33,689 nt of DNA from a virus, in the IMG/VR virus record IMGVR_UViG_3300032516_001409, positions 1-33,689 of that record; one strand, written 5' to 3'. Both the position numbers and the translations under genes were made by a program. Each line of letters starts with the position of its first letter. Position 1 is the stretch's first letter. The notes under the pieces were generated by a model, which saw only the letters and a list, made by a program, of their open reading frames with translations, was not told where the DNA came from and ran no database searches. This document shows positions 7,971-16,670 of the stretch, piece by piece.

Positions 7971-8321
7971 ATGCTTAAAGATATTTTTGAACTACAGGAT
8001 ACCCTCAATAAAAGATTTGAAGCCTCTCAGAAGGATATTACATCTCTAGGCGTTCAAGGACAGATGGAGTGGACTGATAAGTTTATGAAGGTGTTGATTG
8101 GTGAATGCTTTGAAGTACAGAAAGCATGTGGTTCTCGTTGGTGGAAAAGAGATAAAGATGTATTAGGTGTAGAACATGTAAAAGAAGAGCTAGTTGATTG
8201 CCTACACTTCCTAGTATCCGGTATGTTAGCTATGGGTATGACTGCTACTGAAGCACACGAAATATATTTATCAAAGAATAAAAATAACCATACCAGGAAG
8301 GACTGGAAGATAAATGAGTAA
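7971..8321 (+). CDS. Dimeric (all-alpha) dUTPase-like nucleotide pyrophosphohydrolase
   Basis: Probably hydrolyses dUTP, and possibly dTTP, to the monophosphate plus pyrophosphate. The 116-aa helical protein fits the all-alpha NTP-pyrophosphatase fold, closest to the dUTPase_2 type: an FELQDTLNKRF start, metal-ligand motif E45xxE48 (GECFEV), a tryptophan-rich SRWWKRD loop, the second metal motif E73xxD76 (EELVDCLHF), and YLSKNKNNHTRKDW, which matches the family's YxxKNxxNxxRxxxxY end. In a phage that appears to replace thymidine with modified uridine, such an enzyme would keep dUTP or dTTP out of DNA and supply dUMP to the hydroxymethylase. A MazG-type role is the alternative. Confidence 0.78.
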   Translation: MLKDIFELQDTLNKRFEASQKDITSLGVQGQMEWTDKFMKVLIGECFEVQKACGSRWWKRDKDVLGVEHVKEELVDCLHFLVSGMLAMGMTATEAHEIYLSKNKNNHTRKDWKINE

Positions 8322-8655
8322 ATATGAGTTAGTATTTATCAGTCCTACTGTAAAGGAGCCAAGTAGGAAAGAGATCTTTGAGATGCACCCTGATGTAGTC
8401 AATTTTATATCTGAGGAGTTTAAAGAGAACGAGAATGCATTCGTTATCTCTGAGGTTGATAAAGCATATGTCAATGCAAATGGTGTATTGTTCCTAAACC
8501 CAACTCAATTTATTAAGACCTTCGGTGAGTTTAAGTCAGCAATACTGGAGTACAAGAAGACAGGAGACCTAAAAACTCCGATATCTGGGTTTGTTAAACA
8601 ATTATCAGGAGCAAAGTATGGAAGTCAAGGAAAGTATAAAGAAACTAGCGAGTGA
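8314..8655 (+). CDS. Hypothetical protein, 113 aa
   Basis: Not recognised. The start overlaps the end of the dUTPase-like gene by 8 bases, and the end overlaps the recombinase gene start, so it is embedded in the replication operon. The product is soluble and mixed alpha/beta with many charged residues; no Cys/His cluster, P-loop or membrane segment is visible. The C-terminal GFVKQLSGAKYGSQGKYK is basic. Its position directly before the recombinase suggests a role in recombination or replication, nothing more specific. Confidence 0.6.
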   Translation: MSKYELVFISPTVKEPSRKEIFEMHPDVVNFISEEFKENENAFVISEVDKAYVNANGVLFLNPTQFIKTFGEFKSAILEYKKTGDLKTPISGFVKQLSGAKYGSQGKYKETSE

Positions 8656-10834
8656 ACTTGGTACAGTTAAGCTAGCCACAGATGAACTATCCTCCCAGTC
8701 TGATCATGTTTATAAGTTTGATTGCCCACCCATCGACATCCCATTGGGTGGTGGTATATATTCTGGTAAGATCTATGAGATCTTTGGTTGGGAGTCTAAC
8801 GGTAAATCTACCTTTGCACTTGAATGCACTAAAGCATTCGCCAAATACTGGAGAAGTAGAGGATTTAACGATTACGGTGTCTTGTGGGTTGAATCTGAGA
8901 ATGCACTAGATCGCCCACGTGCCCAGTATATGGGTTGTGAGATGGATGCATTCCTTACCCAAGAAGCAGATACTGTTGAAGACTGTGAGAAGATCGTCCT
9001 ATCTACTCTTGAGAAGGCTCAGAAGAGTAAGATGAAGTTATTCATCGTATGGGATACTCTAGCAGCTGCGCCCACTGCGAATGAGAAGAATAATCCAGGT
9101 CAGTGGTGTTTTACTGCTGATGCAAGAGTTAAGTGTCTAGATGGTAAAATAAGAACCATGAAAGAAATGCAAGAGGCATTTGACAAAGATGAAGATCTCT
9201 GGGTTTATTCATATGATGTAGGTACAAAGAGTGTAGTTCCAGGTAAGGTTAAATGGGCTGGAGTAACTAAGAGAGTTAATGAACTCTGTGAAGTTACATT
9301 TGACAACGGTGAGTCTGTAAGATGTACCCCAGATCATAGGTTTATGACTAGGGATGGTAAATACAAAGAGGCTAAAGATCTGGTCGATGGTGAATCATTA
9401 ATGCCTTTGTATTGGGAAGATGCTCCATGCAGTTGGATTAAGAATTGCACCAACTTATATGAGAAGATAACATCACCTGAAGAGGTGTTCACACACCAAA
9501 TGGTTATTAGAGATATCCCCAATGGGAGTCAGAGACACCACATAGACCACGACAGATACAACAATAATCCTGATAACCTTACTGTTATGGCTAAAGAGGA
9601 TCATGCAAGATACCATATATTAGAATACAATAAGACTGAAGAAAACAGGATGAGAACAGCTTTAAGAAATAAAGATCCTGAATTTATTAAGATGCTGGAT
9701 AAAACCTGGGCAGAGGGTAGGAAATCAGGGGTTGCTGAGTGGACAAAGAAGGCCCACCTTGAGAAAGAATTTGGCCATAAGAGCCAAGCTACCCAAGACT
9801 TGATTACTAGGAATAAGATTCTAAAAAGAGCTCACCAAGTTATACAGGAAGGTTTACCTAGAACACCTGAATCTTACTTCAATAAGTTGAAGAGGGTTAG
9901 AGGTTATTCAGTGAATTCTATCAATCGGTATTTCAATAATGACTGGAATAGTCTGTACAAAGAAGCAGAGACATTCAACCATTCTGTTAAATCTGTTAGG
10001 TTGTACAAGACCGAACCAACTGATATGTATGACATAACAGTACCAGGTTTCCACAACTTTGCCCTTGAATTACGGGGGTCTGCGGTCTTTGTTCATCAGA
10101 GCGGCGGCATGATGGAAAAGCCACGAGTCATCAAATCCTTCCTACGTAAGATCACTAACCTACTAGGTCAAACTGATTCTACGATGATCTTGGTTAACCA
10201 ACCATATGGTGGTCCACTCCAAGGTAAATTTCCGGAGACAGTCGGTGGTAATGGGATTAAGTTCCACGCATCACTCCGATTGATGTTGACTGCACGCACA
10301 CCTATTCATAGGTCATTACCTGATGGTAAGATTGTCCAGGATGGTATCTGGGTAGAAGGAGACCAAGCCAAGAATAAGATTATTGGTCTTAAGCAGAAAT
10401 TCACTATGTGTATGCTTAATGAGACCGGTATTGATAAGTTCCAAACAGTAGCTAACTTTCTTCAAGAGACAAAGATTAGTACTATTGCTGGTAGCTGGAA
10501 GAAGTTGTCAATTCCTGTTTCTCTGTATAAAGATGGTGAAGAAGAACCTAAGATGACTGAACTTTCTTATCAGAGTTACAGCAGCCTTAAGGAGAAGATT
10601 GATTCCCAATATCCACATGTGCATGATTGGATGAACTATCTAATCTATGATTACCACACTAAAATATCTCCTATCCTTAAGGTTAAGATTATCAAGGATG
10701 TGTGGGCATATGAAATGCAATTCTTTGGTAAAAAGAAGACAGTACTTACTGATAAAGAGCAGGACTTAGCTGAGTCTATGTACAAAGATATGGTTAGATC
10801 GGTAATTAAAGAAGAGACTGAAGTAGTGGTATAG
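8618..10834 (+). CDS. RecA/UvsX-like recombinase precursor containing an intein
   Basis: An ATP-dependent strand-exchange protein, interrupted by an intein. The frame opens earlier (TTG 8591), but ATG 8618 has AGGAG (8607-8611) at 6-nt spacing. In this 738-aa numbering, Walker A is GWESNGKST (57-65) and the Walker B strand is KLFIVWD. The intein spans residues 164-494. Joined exteins read ...NPGQW then SGGMMEKP... and total about 407 aa, near the size of T4 UvsX. The insertion falls after Walker B, in a conserved region close to the DNA-binding loops. After the intein come LVNQPYGG and a C-terminal acidic helix. It lies between the unknown 113-aa gene and the UvsW-like helicase, the expected recombination context. 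Confidence 0.88.
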   Translation: MEVKESIKKLASELGTVKLATDELSSQSDHVYKFDCPPIDIPLGGGIYSGKIYEIFGWESNGKSTFALECTKAFAKYWRSRGFNDYGVLWVESENALDRPRAQYMGCEMDAFLTQEADTVEDCEKIVLSTLEKAQKSKMKLFIVWDTLAAAPTANEKNNPGQWCFTADARVKCLDGKIRTMKEMQEAFDKDEDLWVYSYDVGTKSVVPGKVKWAGVTKRVNELCEVTFDNGESVRCTPDHRFMTRDGKYKEAKDLVDGESLMPLYWEDAPCSWIKNCTNLYEKITSPEEVFTHQMVIRDIPNGSQRHHIDHDRYNNNPDNLTVMAKEDHARYHILEYNKTEENRMRTALRNKDPEFIKMLDKTWAEGRKSGVAEWTKKAHLEKEFGHKSQATQDLITRNKILKRAHQVIQEGLPRTPESYFNKLKRVRGYSVNSINRYFNNDWNSLYKEAETFNHSVKSVRLYKTEPTDMYDITVPGFHNFALELRGSAVFVHQSGGMMEKPRVIKSFLRKITNLLGQTDSTMILVNQPYGGPLQGKFPETVGGNGIKFHASLRLMLTARTPIHRSLPDGKIVQDGIWVEGDQAKNKIIGLKQKFTMCMLNETGIDKFQTVANFLQETKISTIAGSWKKLSIPVSLYKDGEEEPKMTELSYQSYSSLKEKIDSQYPHVHDWMNYLIYDYHTKISPILKVKIIKDVWAYEMQFFGKKKTVLTDKEQDLAESMYKDMVRSVIKEETEVVV
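9107..10099 (+). mobile_element. Intein 1 (HNH homing endonuclease) in the recombinase
   Basis: 331-residue protein-splicing element. It begins at Cys (CFTADARVKCLDG), has the block B CTPDHRFM motif, an HNH endonuclease domain (RHHIDHDRYNNNPDNL, then a later His), and a C-terminal block DITVPGFHNFAL followed by VFVHQ, with Ser as the +1 residue. The last intein residue is Gln (CAG), where almost all inteins have Asn. Splicing residues Cys1, the block B His, the penultimate His and Ser+1 are all present. It is clearly related to the intein at 15129-15971. Boundaries follow from the intact recombinase sequence on either side. Confidence 0.9.
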
Positions 10835-10839
10835 GTCAA

Positions 10840-12339
10840 ATGAAGTGTAAGTATGAAGACCGTAAATTAATATTCTTAGAATATACTGAACCTGAATTTA
10901 ATCTAGTTAAGGCTAAACTGACCTGGGGAGGTGAGGATGGGAAGGAAGCGGAGACCCTAGTATTTGAAGGAGAAGATAAGAGATGGTTTACGTTCTATGG
11001 GTTAGTTAATGTGCTTAGGAAAGAATGTCGTATAGACATTCAAGTCCAAGATGCTCCTAGCGAAGATATTGATGATTGTGATATCTCCAAAGATATTCTA
11101 CCAGGAATAACCCTCTTCGAATTCCAAGTAATAGCTGCTCGTAAAGCTATAATGTTAAAAGAAGGTCTGTCTATCATACCTACTGGAGGTGGTAAGACCG
11201 AAGTAATCCTATCTGTGCTTCGATACTTATTCACCAACAATCGTATAAAGACTGCTCTCATTGTAGTGCCATCCGTTAGCTTGGCAGAACAGCTATGCCA
11301 ACGTGCTTATGATCGGGGATTTACTGGAGAAGAGATAGCTCCACTACATGGTAATGCCAGAAGAACTAATTCAAAGATAGTTGTAGGTGTGGTCAATTCT
11401 CTCAACCTAGCATTAAAGAGGGGAGATGAGACTGCATCATTTATAGCCGAGACAGATGCACTTATTTATGATGAGGCACATCACTGGTCAGCTACATCAT
11501 ATCTTACCATTACTTTAGTTGCTAAGAAGGCTAGGTATTGTCTTGGGTATTCTGGATCACCATTTAGGGAATCAAATATTCTGGATAATCCCAGTGATGC
11601 TCTTCTCTATGGAATTACAGGACGTGTGATATACACAATTGGTCATCGTAATATAAGAGATCTTGGTCTCATAGCTGAACCATATGTCTACTTCAAGCCT
11701 ATCGGTGGTATGTCCCTTAAGTACCAAGGACAGTACAATAAGATCTATGAGAGATTCATTGTAAAGAACCAACAAAGAAATGAATCTATTGTATATTATA
11801 CTAAGAAATTCGTAAGTCTCAAATTCTCTGTGCTAATTCTAGTCCAAAGGCTAGACCATGCTAGGATATTGATGGGTCATTTTAAGGGACTCAATGCTAT
11901 ATCTGTCTTTGGCGGTGGTAGTGGTCTGCAATATAATGAAGTAGGTCTTATTGAAGAAGTACCTATTGAGTATAACATATTTAGGCAGAATTTTGAAGCT
12001 GGTCTCTATGACATAGCTATTATGTCTCAAGTAGGTGACGAAGGCATAGATGTTCCATCCATTGGTGCAGTTATCTTAGCAGGTGGTGGTAAGAGTAGGA
12101 TTAAGAATCTACAGCGTATCGGTCGAGGACTCAGACGTAAGAAAATCTTAAATAGAGTTTATATATTAGATTTTCTTGATAAGGGTCATGTGTACATGAG
12201 GTCTCACTCCAAGAAGAGGTTAGCCCTATTTGAGGAGATTGAAGCTACCATTGATGATGATGAATACAGATTCATGAATACTATTATACAGCATTCACAA
12301 TTACTTGAATCAGTGAAAGAGGGTAACGATGGTAAATAA
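10840..12339 (+). CDS. SF2 DNA helicase, UvsW-like
   Basis: An ATP-driven helicase likely to process recombination intermediates and stalled forks, as T4 UvsW does. The 499-aa protein has an N-terminal substrate-binding region (1-85), then RecA-like domain 1 with a Q-like FEFQ, Walker A PTGGGKT (114-120), motif Ia VVPSVSLAEQ, the DEAH box (211-214) and motif III SGSPFR. Domain 2 carries VLILVQ, a GDEGIDVPS motif V and QRIGRGLRRK motif VI. Its ATG follows the recombinase stop by only 3 nt. A single ACGTTCTA occurs inside the gene (10990) and is probably chance. Confidence 0.92.
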   Translation: MKCKYEDRKLIFLEYTEPEFNLVKAKLTWGGEDGKEAETLVFEGEDKRWFTFYGLVNVLRKECRIDIQVQDAPSEDIDDCDISKDILPGITLFEFQVIAARKAIMLKEGLSIIPTGGGKTEVILSVLRYLFTNNRIKTALIVVPSVSLAEQLCQRAYDRGFTGEEIAPLHGNARRTNSKIVVGVVNSLNLALKRGDETASFIAETDALIYDEAHHWSATSYLTITLVAKKARYCLGYSGSPFRESNILDNPSDALLYGITGRVIYTIGHRNIRDLGLIAEPYVYFKPIGGMSLKYQGQYNKIYERFIVKNQQRNESIVYYTKKFVSLKFSVLILVQRLDHARILMGHFKGLNAISVFGGGSGLQYNEVGLIEEVPIEYNIFRQNFEAGLYDIAIMSQVGDEGIDVPSIGAVILAGGGKSRIKNLQRIGRGLRRKKILNRVYILDFLDKGHVYMRSHSKKRLALFEEIEATIDDDEYRFMNTIIQHSQLLESVKEGNDGK

Positions 12340-12553
12340 GAAATTAAATATTGAAATAGTTATATCTGATCTGCCTATGTACGGTGAGGGTTGGTACCAA
12401 GCCAATGCAAAAATACAAGGTAAAGAATACCAGAATTATGCTCGAACTCAAGGACGTGCTGTAGCGTTCTTATTAGAAGAAGTGGCATTGGTATTGAAAG
12501 ATAGGAATTATGAATTAAAGGTTGAAGATGAACTTACAGCAACAGTTAGGTAA
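12329..12553 (+). CDS. Hypothetical protein, 74 aa
   Basis: Not recognised. It overlaps the helicase end by 11 bases and the primase start by 26, with GAGGG before its ATG. The protein is small and acidic to neutral, with an alpha/beta pattern (beta strand, GEGWYQANAKIQG, then a long helix AFLLEEVALVLKD). This could be a small dsRBD-like or accessory fold, but I see no diagnostic motif. Location between helicase and primase suggests a replication accessory. Confidence 0.6.
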   Translation: MVNKKLNIEIVISDLPMYGEGWYQANAKIQGKEYQNYARTQGRAVAFLLEEVALVLKDRNYELKVEDELTATVR

Positions 12554-13415
12554 TCTAGATGTCATCCCACAAAGTAAGAAGGGTGAATATCTAACGTGTT
12601 GTCCATTCTGTGTCAAGAATGGTAAGACACCGGATGTAGATTATAAATTAGGTTTTAATGTCTATAAGAAGATCTACCATTGTTATCGATGTGGGTCAAA
12701 GGGATCTCTTAATGAGATGGAACAACTACTATACCTAGTTGACCACCATGTCCCAGAGGCCAGTGATCTTAGAAATAAGTTGAATGGGTTGTTTAATGGT
12801 AGAGATCATTCTGATAGTGATTCTATAGACCTAGATGAGCTGTCATGGCCCATTGATCCAGTTAATACTCCAATAGCATTTAACTATATGATCGATCGTG
12901 GCTTTACTCAGGGTGAGATGGGGTATTATAATATACGTGTTGGTAAAGAGGGTAAGTGGTCTGGCAGAGTTATCTTCCCATTCATCGAGAACTCTATTTG
13001 TCGTTACATAGTTGGTAGATCTATCAATGGGGCAACCCCACGATATGTGAATTCATCTGGTAGTAAGAGTTCTCTAGTGTATAATTATGATAATATTCAG
13101 AATTCCTGTATCATCTGTGAAGGTATTATCTCCTCAATTTCAGCAGAAAGAGCAACAGGAATACCATCGGTAGCATTACTCGGTAAGTCTATATCAAGAA
13201 TCCAAGCATCAAAGATTAGAACTAAATGTAAAGAAGTGTGGTTGTCTCTCGATGGTGACTGTAAGGATGGGGAGGTGGACAAAGTATTAGACGTTCTAAT
13301 TAAGTCTGGTCTGAGGGTATGGTCTGTAAGATTACCCCAAGATAAGGACCCAGATGATCTTAAGGAAGATTATCTAAACTATTTTAGTATGGCCAAGAGG
13401 GAAAGTCTGTTGTGA
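12528..13415 (+). CDS. DnaG-type primase
   Basis: Synthesises RNA primers at the fork. I start at ATG 12528, which has AAAGG (12517-12521) at 6-nt spacing; a TTG at 12522 is the alternative. The 295-aa product has an N-terminal CHC2-like zinc finger (C25, C28, C52, C55: CPFC and CYRC), a linker, and a TOPRIM core with CIICEGIISS (catalytic Glu) and LSLDGDCKDGE (metal-binding Asps), then PQDKDPDD. This is much shorter than bacterial DnaG because it lacks the C-terminal helicase-binding domain. The partner helicase is encoded two genes downstream. An ACGTTCTA at 13291 is inside the coding region. Confidence 0.9.
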   Translation: MNLQQQLGNLDVIPQSKKGEYLTCCPFCVKNGKTPDVDYKLGFNVYKKIYHCYRCGSKGSLNEMEQLLYLVDHHVPEASDLRNKLNGLFNGRDHSDSDSIDLDELSWPIDPVNTPIAFNYMIDRGFTQGEMGYYNIRVGKEGKWSGRVIFPFIENSICRYIVGRSINGATPRYVNSSGSKSSLVYNYDNIQNSCIICEGIISSISAERATGIPSVALLGKSISRIQASKIRTKCKEVWLSLDGDCKDGEVDKVLDVLIKSGLRVWSVRLPQDKDPDDLKEDYLNYFSMAKRESLL

Positions 13416-13558
13416 TTACCTTAGTATCATCTAAACCGGAGATACCTCCTATGATAAGTGAAAAAGAAGCTGCATTATTTTTATTCAGAGTTGTGCTATA
13501 CATACTTCGCCCTGATATCAAGGAGATCGAGCAAAGATCAAAAAAAGGTAGCATCTAA
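13412..13558 (+). CDS. Small hypothetical protein, 48 aa
   Basis: A short frame that fills the gap between primase and flap endonuclease. It opens with GTG 13412 in a GTGA overlap with the primase stop; ATG 13451, preceded by GGAG (13438-13441), would give 35 aa. It ends at TAA 13558, immediately before the TTG start of the next gene, so ribosomes could pass directly on. The product has one amphipathic hydrophobic helix (AALFLFRVVLYILRP) followed by a basic tail. Unknown function. Confidence 0.45.
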   Translation: MITLVSSKPEIPPMISEKEAALFLFRVVLYILRPDIKEIEQRSKKGSI

Positions 13559-14491
13559 TTGAATTATGTATTAGTTGACAGCAACTACCAGGTTAATAGG
13601 GCTATATTTAAGAATAACGATCTTAAGAATAGTAAGGGGGATCCTACAGGGGGTATTTATATATTCCTCCGTATGTTGTATAAGCTTTTAGAACGTGGTA
13701 ACCTCATCTGTGTTTTTGACGGTGGTCACTCTTCATTCAGAACTAATCTGTACCCCAACTATAAAAAGAGGGAAGAACGAGAAGAGACACCAGAAAATAA
13801 AGAACTAGATGATATCTTTTCATTCACATTCAGTAGGCTTAAATCATTACTTCCAAAGATGGATATTCCTGTAGTACAGATGTCTGGAGAAGAGGCTGAC
13901 GATATTATTTATCGATTAGCTGAATATCTTATAGGACAAGGTCATGCTGTTACTGTAGTCAGTGATGACAATGACTACCTCCAAATGGTTAATATTGGTG
14001 CTACTGTATTACGACCAATGAAAGATGAAGTATACCTGAAGAGTAGTTTTGAGCATCTTCGTGGATTTCCACCAGAATACTTTATCTATTATAAAGCTAT
14101 GATCGGTGATGGTTCTGACAATATCCCAGGTATTAAAGGTATTGGGGATGTTACTGCTAAGAAGATCATAGATCAGATGATTGTGTCAGGGCCTACTATA
14201 GAGTCTCTGCATAATGTGTCAGAGAAATCTACTTCATCCTGGGGGGTTAAGATTAAATCAGGTATGTCTATAATCAAACGTAATATTATGTTAATGGATT
14301 TAGCCAAATGTCCCCTCACCCTAGAGGATGTTAGTTACACTTACTTAGAAGCAGAAAAACACTCTGCTACTAATATTTCTTTCGTTAATGGGTTCTTTAA
14401 TGAGATGGAGTTCACATCTCTTAACCACTGGTTAGTACACCTTTCTATTAAAAATAAACAGGAATTCTGCAGCGTCCCCAACGTTCTCTAA
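13559..14491 (+). CDS. 5'-3' exonuclease / flap endonuclease
   Basis: Removes RNA primers and 5' flaps, like T5 D15, T4 RNase H and the Pol I N-terminal nuclease. The polymerase in this window lacks that domain, so this gene supplies it. The 310-aa protein shows the acidic metal ligands in order: YVLVDSN, CVFDGGHSSFR with YPNYKKREER, GEEADDII, VSDDNDYLQM, and the H3TH motif GDGSDNIPGIKGIGDVTAKKI. The start is TTG 13559: the family aligns from the first few residues and no in-frame ATG is near. The gene abuts the upstream small frame. Confidence 0.92.
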   Translation: MNYVLVDSNYQVNRAIFKNNDLKNSKGDPTGGIYIFLRMLYKLLERGNLICVFDGGHSSFRTNLYPNYKKREEREETPENKELDDIFSFTFSRLKSLLPKMDIPVVQMSGEEADDIIYRLAEYLIGQGHAVTVVSDDNDYLQMVNIGATVLRPMKDEVYLKSSFEHLRGFPPEYFIYYKAMIGDGSDNIPGIKGIGDVTAKKIIDQMIVSGPTIESLHNVSEKSTSSWGVKIKSGMSIIKRNIMLMDLAKCPLTLEDVSYTYLEAEKHSATNISFVNGFFNEMEFTSLNHWLVHLSIKNKQEFCSVPNVL

Positions 14492-14518
14492 TTAACCTTC
14501 ACCGTTGCATTTGGGGAC
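14474..14518 (+). promoter_or_regulatory. RNA hairpin overlapping the helicase ribosome binding site
   Basis: GTCCCC (14474-14479) pairs perfectly with GGGGAC (14513-14518), and AACG (14480-14483) pairs with CGTT (14503-14506). This makes a 10-bp hairpin with a 6-nt one-sided bulge and a 19-nt loop. The 3' strand includes the only G-rich ribosome-binding candidate (GGGG 14513-14516) for the TTG start at 14523, so the fold could limit helicase translation or make it depend on ribosomes finishing the upstream gene. Confidence 0.4.
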
Positions 14519-14522
14519 AACC

Positions 14523-16670
14523 TTGGATTTTGACATTCCTTTTCAGCGTGCTATCTTAAGATTATTACTCACCAATCTACGATTTGCTACCCACTATGGA
14601 ACATTAATTAAAGAAGAGTACTTCGAGACCCAATTCCTAAAGACTATATTTTCTCTCGGACTTAACTACATTCTTCAATATGAGAAAGAAGTGGATAGCT
14701 CCGAGATGACTACATTAGTAAGCGATTATACAGTTACTCGTGGTTGGTCTAAGGATATCTACCGAGAGATCAAGGATGAGATCAAGCAAGTATTTATGAC
14801 TCCTATCAAAAACGAGCAATTCGTAACTGATAGGTTTATTACTTTCTGTCGTAAGCAGGAGATGAAGAATGCATTGATCAAGTCTGTTGGCATTCTGGAG
14901 GAGGATGCAAACTACGACCAGATATTAAAGATGATTGATCAAGCTATGTCAGTTGGTTGTGACGGTAGTGATTCACTCACGTACAAAGATCTACTCAACC
15001 TACCAGAATTGTTCCGTCAGAAGTACAACCCAACTAAGCTAGTGAAGACAGGTTATCCTACTTACGATAAGTGCTTCATGGGTGGTCTAGCAGCTGGGGA
15101 GATTCATGTTATTCAGGCTCCACCTAAATGTTTTACTGGTGATACATTAGTTCAACTGTTGGATGGTAGTGAAATACCAATTTCGGATTTTGAGTTTAGA
15201 GAACCAACTTGGGTTATGTCATATGATACAACCACTAACAAAATTATACCAGCTCTGGCAAGATTCGGTGGCAAGAAACTATCGGGTAATGTGGTAGAGG
15301 TTGTATTAGACAACGGTTATAAGGTCAAGTGCACTTCTGATCATAGATGGTTGATGTCGGATGGTAACTACACAGAGGCTGGAAGGCTGCAACCAGATGA
15401 TAGTTTAATGGCTGTGTACTGGACACACACTAAAGGGGACCGTCCCAGAGTCAAGGCTACTAAAGAAGGTAGAGGTAATATGCTACAAGATCTTGTAGCA
15501 GAGCACTACCACCAAAGATCTATCGGTAGTGGTGAAGAAGTACACCACAGAGATTCAAACCCATATAATAACAACCCAAGTAATCTTGAAATTCTTTCTA
15601 AGGAAGATCACTCTAGGATACATGGGTACAATGAAGAACGTCTTAAGAAGATGTGGGAACAAGCAGCAGTAGCTAAGGCCAAACCAGAATTCAAAGAAAA
15701 GATGAAAATTATATTAACAGAACGTAATAGAACTGATAAAATGAGGGCATCTAGTGTTTTAAGGGCCCAGCATATGAGAGGTCTTAAAAAGAAACATCAT
15801 GAAGAAAGACTTGTTAGTCAGAATCATAAAGTAGTATCTGTTACCAAGGTTGGTAGAGAAATAGAAGTATTTGATATTGAAGTACCGGGTCCGAATAATT
15901 TTAGTATTGGCACAGGTTTAGGTACTTCTAGGAATGGAAGGAGTGTTAGATCAGGTGTATTTGTACACAATTCTGGTAAATCTACCTTGGCTTGTAATAT
16001 TGGTACTAATGCTCTACTTTATAACAAGACAGTGTACCACATTTCGTTAGAGATTAAGTCAGTTGATGTTATGGCTAAGTATGCAGTACGTATGACTAAC
16101 TTGACCTATGATGAATTGGTAAGCTGTTCTGACGTCGAGTATATTGAACGTATCGCTAAGTTCAATCAGTATAAGCCTAGGTTGTTCGTGAATTACTGGA
16201 CAGAGTTGACTGTATCTGCTCAGGTTATCCGTGGTTGGGTATCACGTACCAGATCTCAAACAGGATTCAATCCAGATCTTATCATAGTTGATTACGATGA
16301 TTGCCTATTACCAGTTCGTGGTTCTAGGGATGATATGTATAACGATGCTGGTGAGGTTTACTCTGATCTTATAGGTCTTGCTGACTACTTCAAGTGTCCT
16401 GTTGTTACTTTTGCTCAGCCTCGCAGAGAGGCTTGGGAGAAGGTAAATAACGATGAATTGATCCATTCTTATGATCTAGCCCACTCTGCTCGTAAAGCTC
16501 ATAAGACTTATTCAATCAGTAGTCTTAATTTTAAAGAAGGATCTAACGAAGGCATATTCTACATTGACCTAGCTCGACGTGGTGAGTCTGGTGTAAAGAT
16601 ACCTATAGTACGTGATCTCAGTCGTGGTATTATTCGTGAACGAGCCAATATTCATGCTGTGGGTGGTTAA
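14523..16670 (+). CDS. DnaB/gp41-like replicative helicase precursor containing an intein
   Basis: The ring helicase that unwinds DNA ahead of the polymerase. No ATG lies near the 5' end. I chose TTG 14523, with GGGG at 6-nt spacing; TTG 14505 or 14511 are alternatives. An N-terminal helical domain (1-150) is followed by GLAAGEIHVIQAPPK, the intein (residues 203-483), and then SGKSTLACNIG. Joined, these give the Walker A APPKSGKST. The C-terminal RecA-like core has HISLEI, Walker B LIIVDYDD, and the QPRREAW and ARRGESG segments of the family. The spliced product would be about 434 aa, close to T4 gp41. Its stop overlaps the polymerase start by one base. Confidence 0.9.
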   Translation: MDFDIPFQRAILRLLLTNLRFATHYGTLIKEEYFETQFLKTIFSLGLNYILQYEKEVDSSEMTTLVSDYTVTRGWSKDIYREIKDEIKQVFMTPIKNEQFVTDRFITFCRKQEMKNALIKSVGILEEDANYDQILKMIDQAMSVGCDGSDSLTYKDLLNLPELFRQKYNPTKLVKTGYPTYDKCFMGGLAAGEIHVIQAPPKCFTGDTLVQLLDGSEIPISDFEFREPTWVMSYDTTTNKIIPALARFGGKKLSGNVVEVVLDNGYKVKCTSDHRWLMSDGNYTEAGRLQPDDSLMAVYWTHTKGDRPRVKATKEGRGNMLQDLVAEHYHQRSIGSGEEVHHRDSNPYNNNPSNLEILSKEDHSRIHGYNEERLKKMWEQAAVAKAKPEFKEKMKIILTERNRTDKMRASSVLRAQHMRGLKKKHHEERLVSQNHKVVSVTKVGREIEVFDIEVPGPNNFSIGTGLGTSRNGRSVRSGVFVHNSGKSTLACNIGTNALLYNKTVYHISLEIKSVDVMAKYAVRMTNLTYDELVSCSDVEYIERIAKFNQYKPRLFVNYWTELTVSAQVIRGWVSRTRSQTGFNPDLIIVDYDDCLLPVRGSRDDMYNDAGEVYSDLIGLADYFKCPVVTFAQPRREAWEKVNNDELIHSYDLAHSARKAHKTYSISSLNFKEGSNEGIFYIDLARRGESGVKIPIVRDLSRGIIRERANIHAVGG
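15129..15971 (+). mobile_element. Intein 2 (HNH homing endonuclease) in the helicase P-loop
   Basis: 281-residue splicing element inserted between Lys and Ser of the Walker A loop, so the helicase cannot bind ATP until it is removed. It begins CFTGDTLVQLLDG, has block B CTSDHRWL, an HNH domain (EVHHRDSNPYNNNPSNL and a later His), and ends DIEVPGPNNFSI...VFVHN with Ser as +1. All canonical splicing residues are present, including the terminal Asn. The order of motifs and spacing match intein 1, which points to a common ancestor. A short Gly/Ser/Arg-rich insertion precedes its final block. Confidence 0.92.

Noticed and set aside
10990-10997. ACGTTCTA inside the UvsW-like helicase gene
   Set aside because: Lies within coding sequence without the extended flanks of copies A-D; about one such 8-mer is expected by chance in the window. 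The same holds for 13291-13298.
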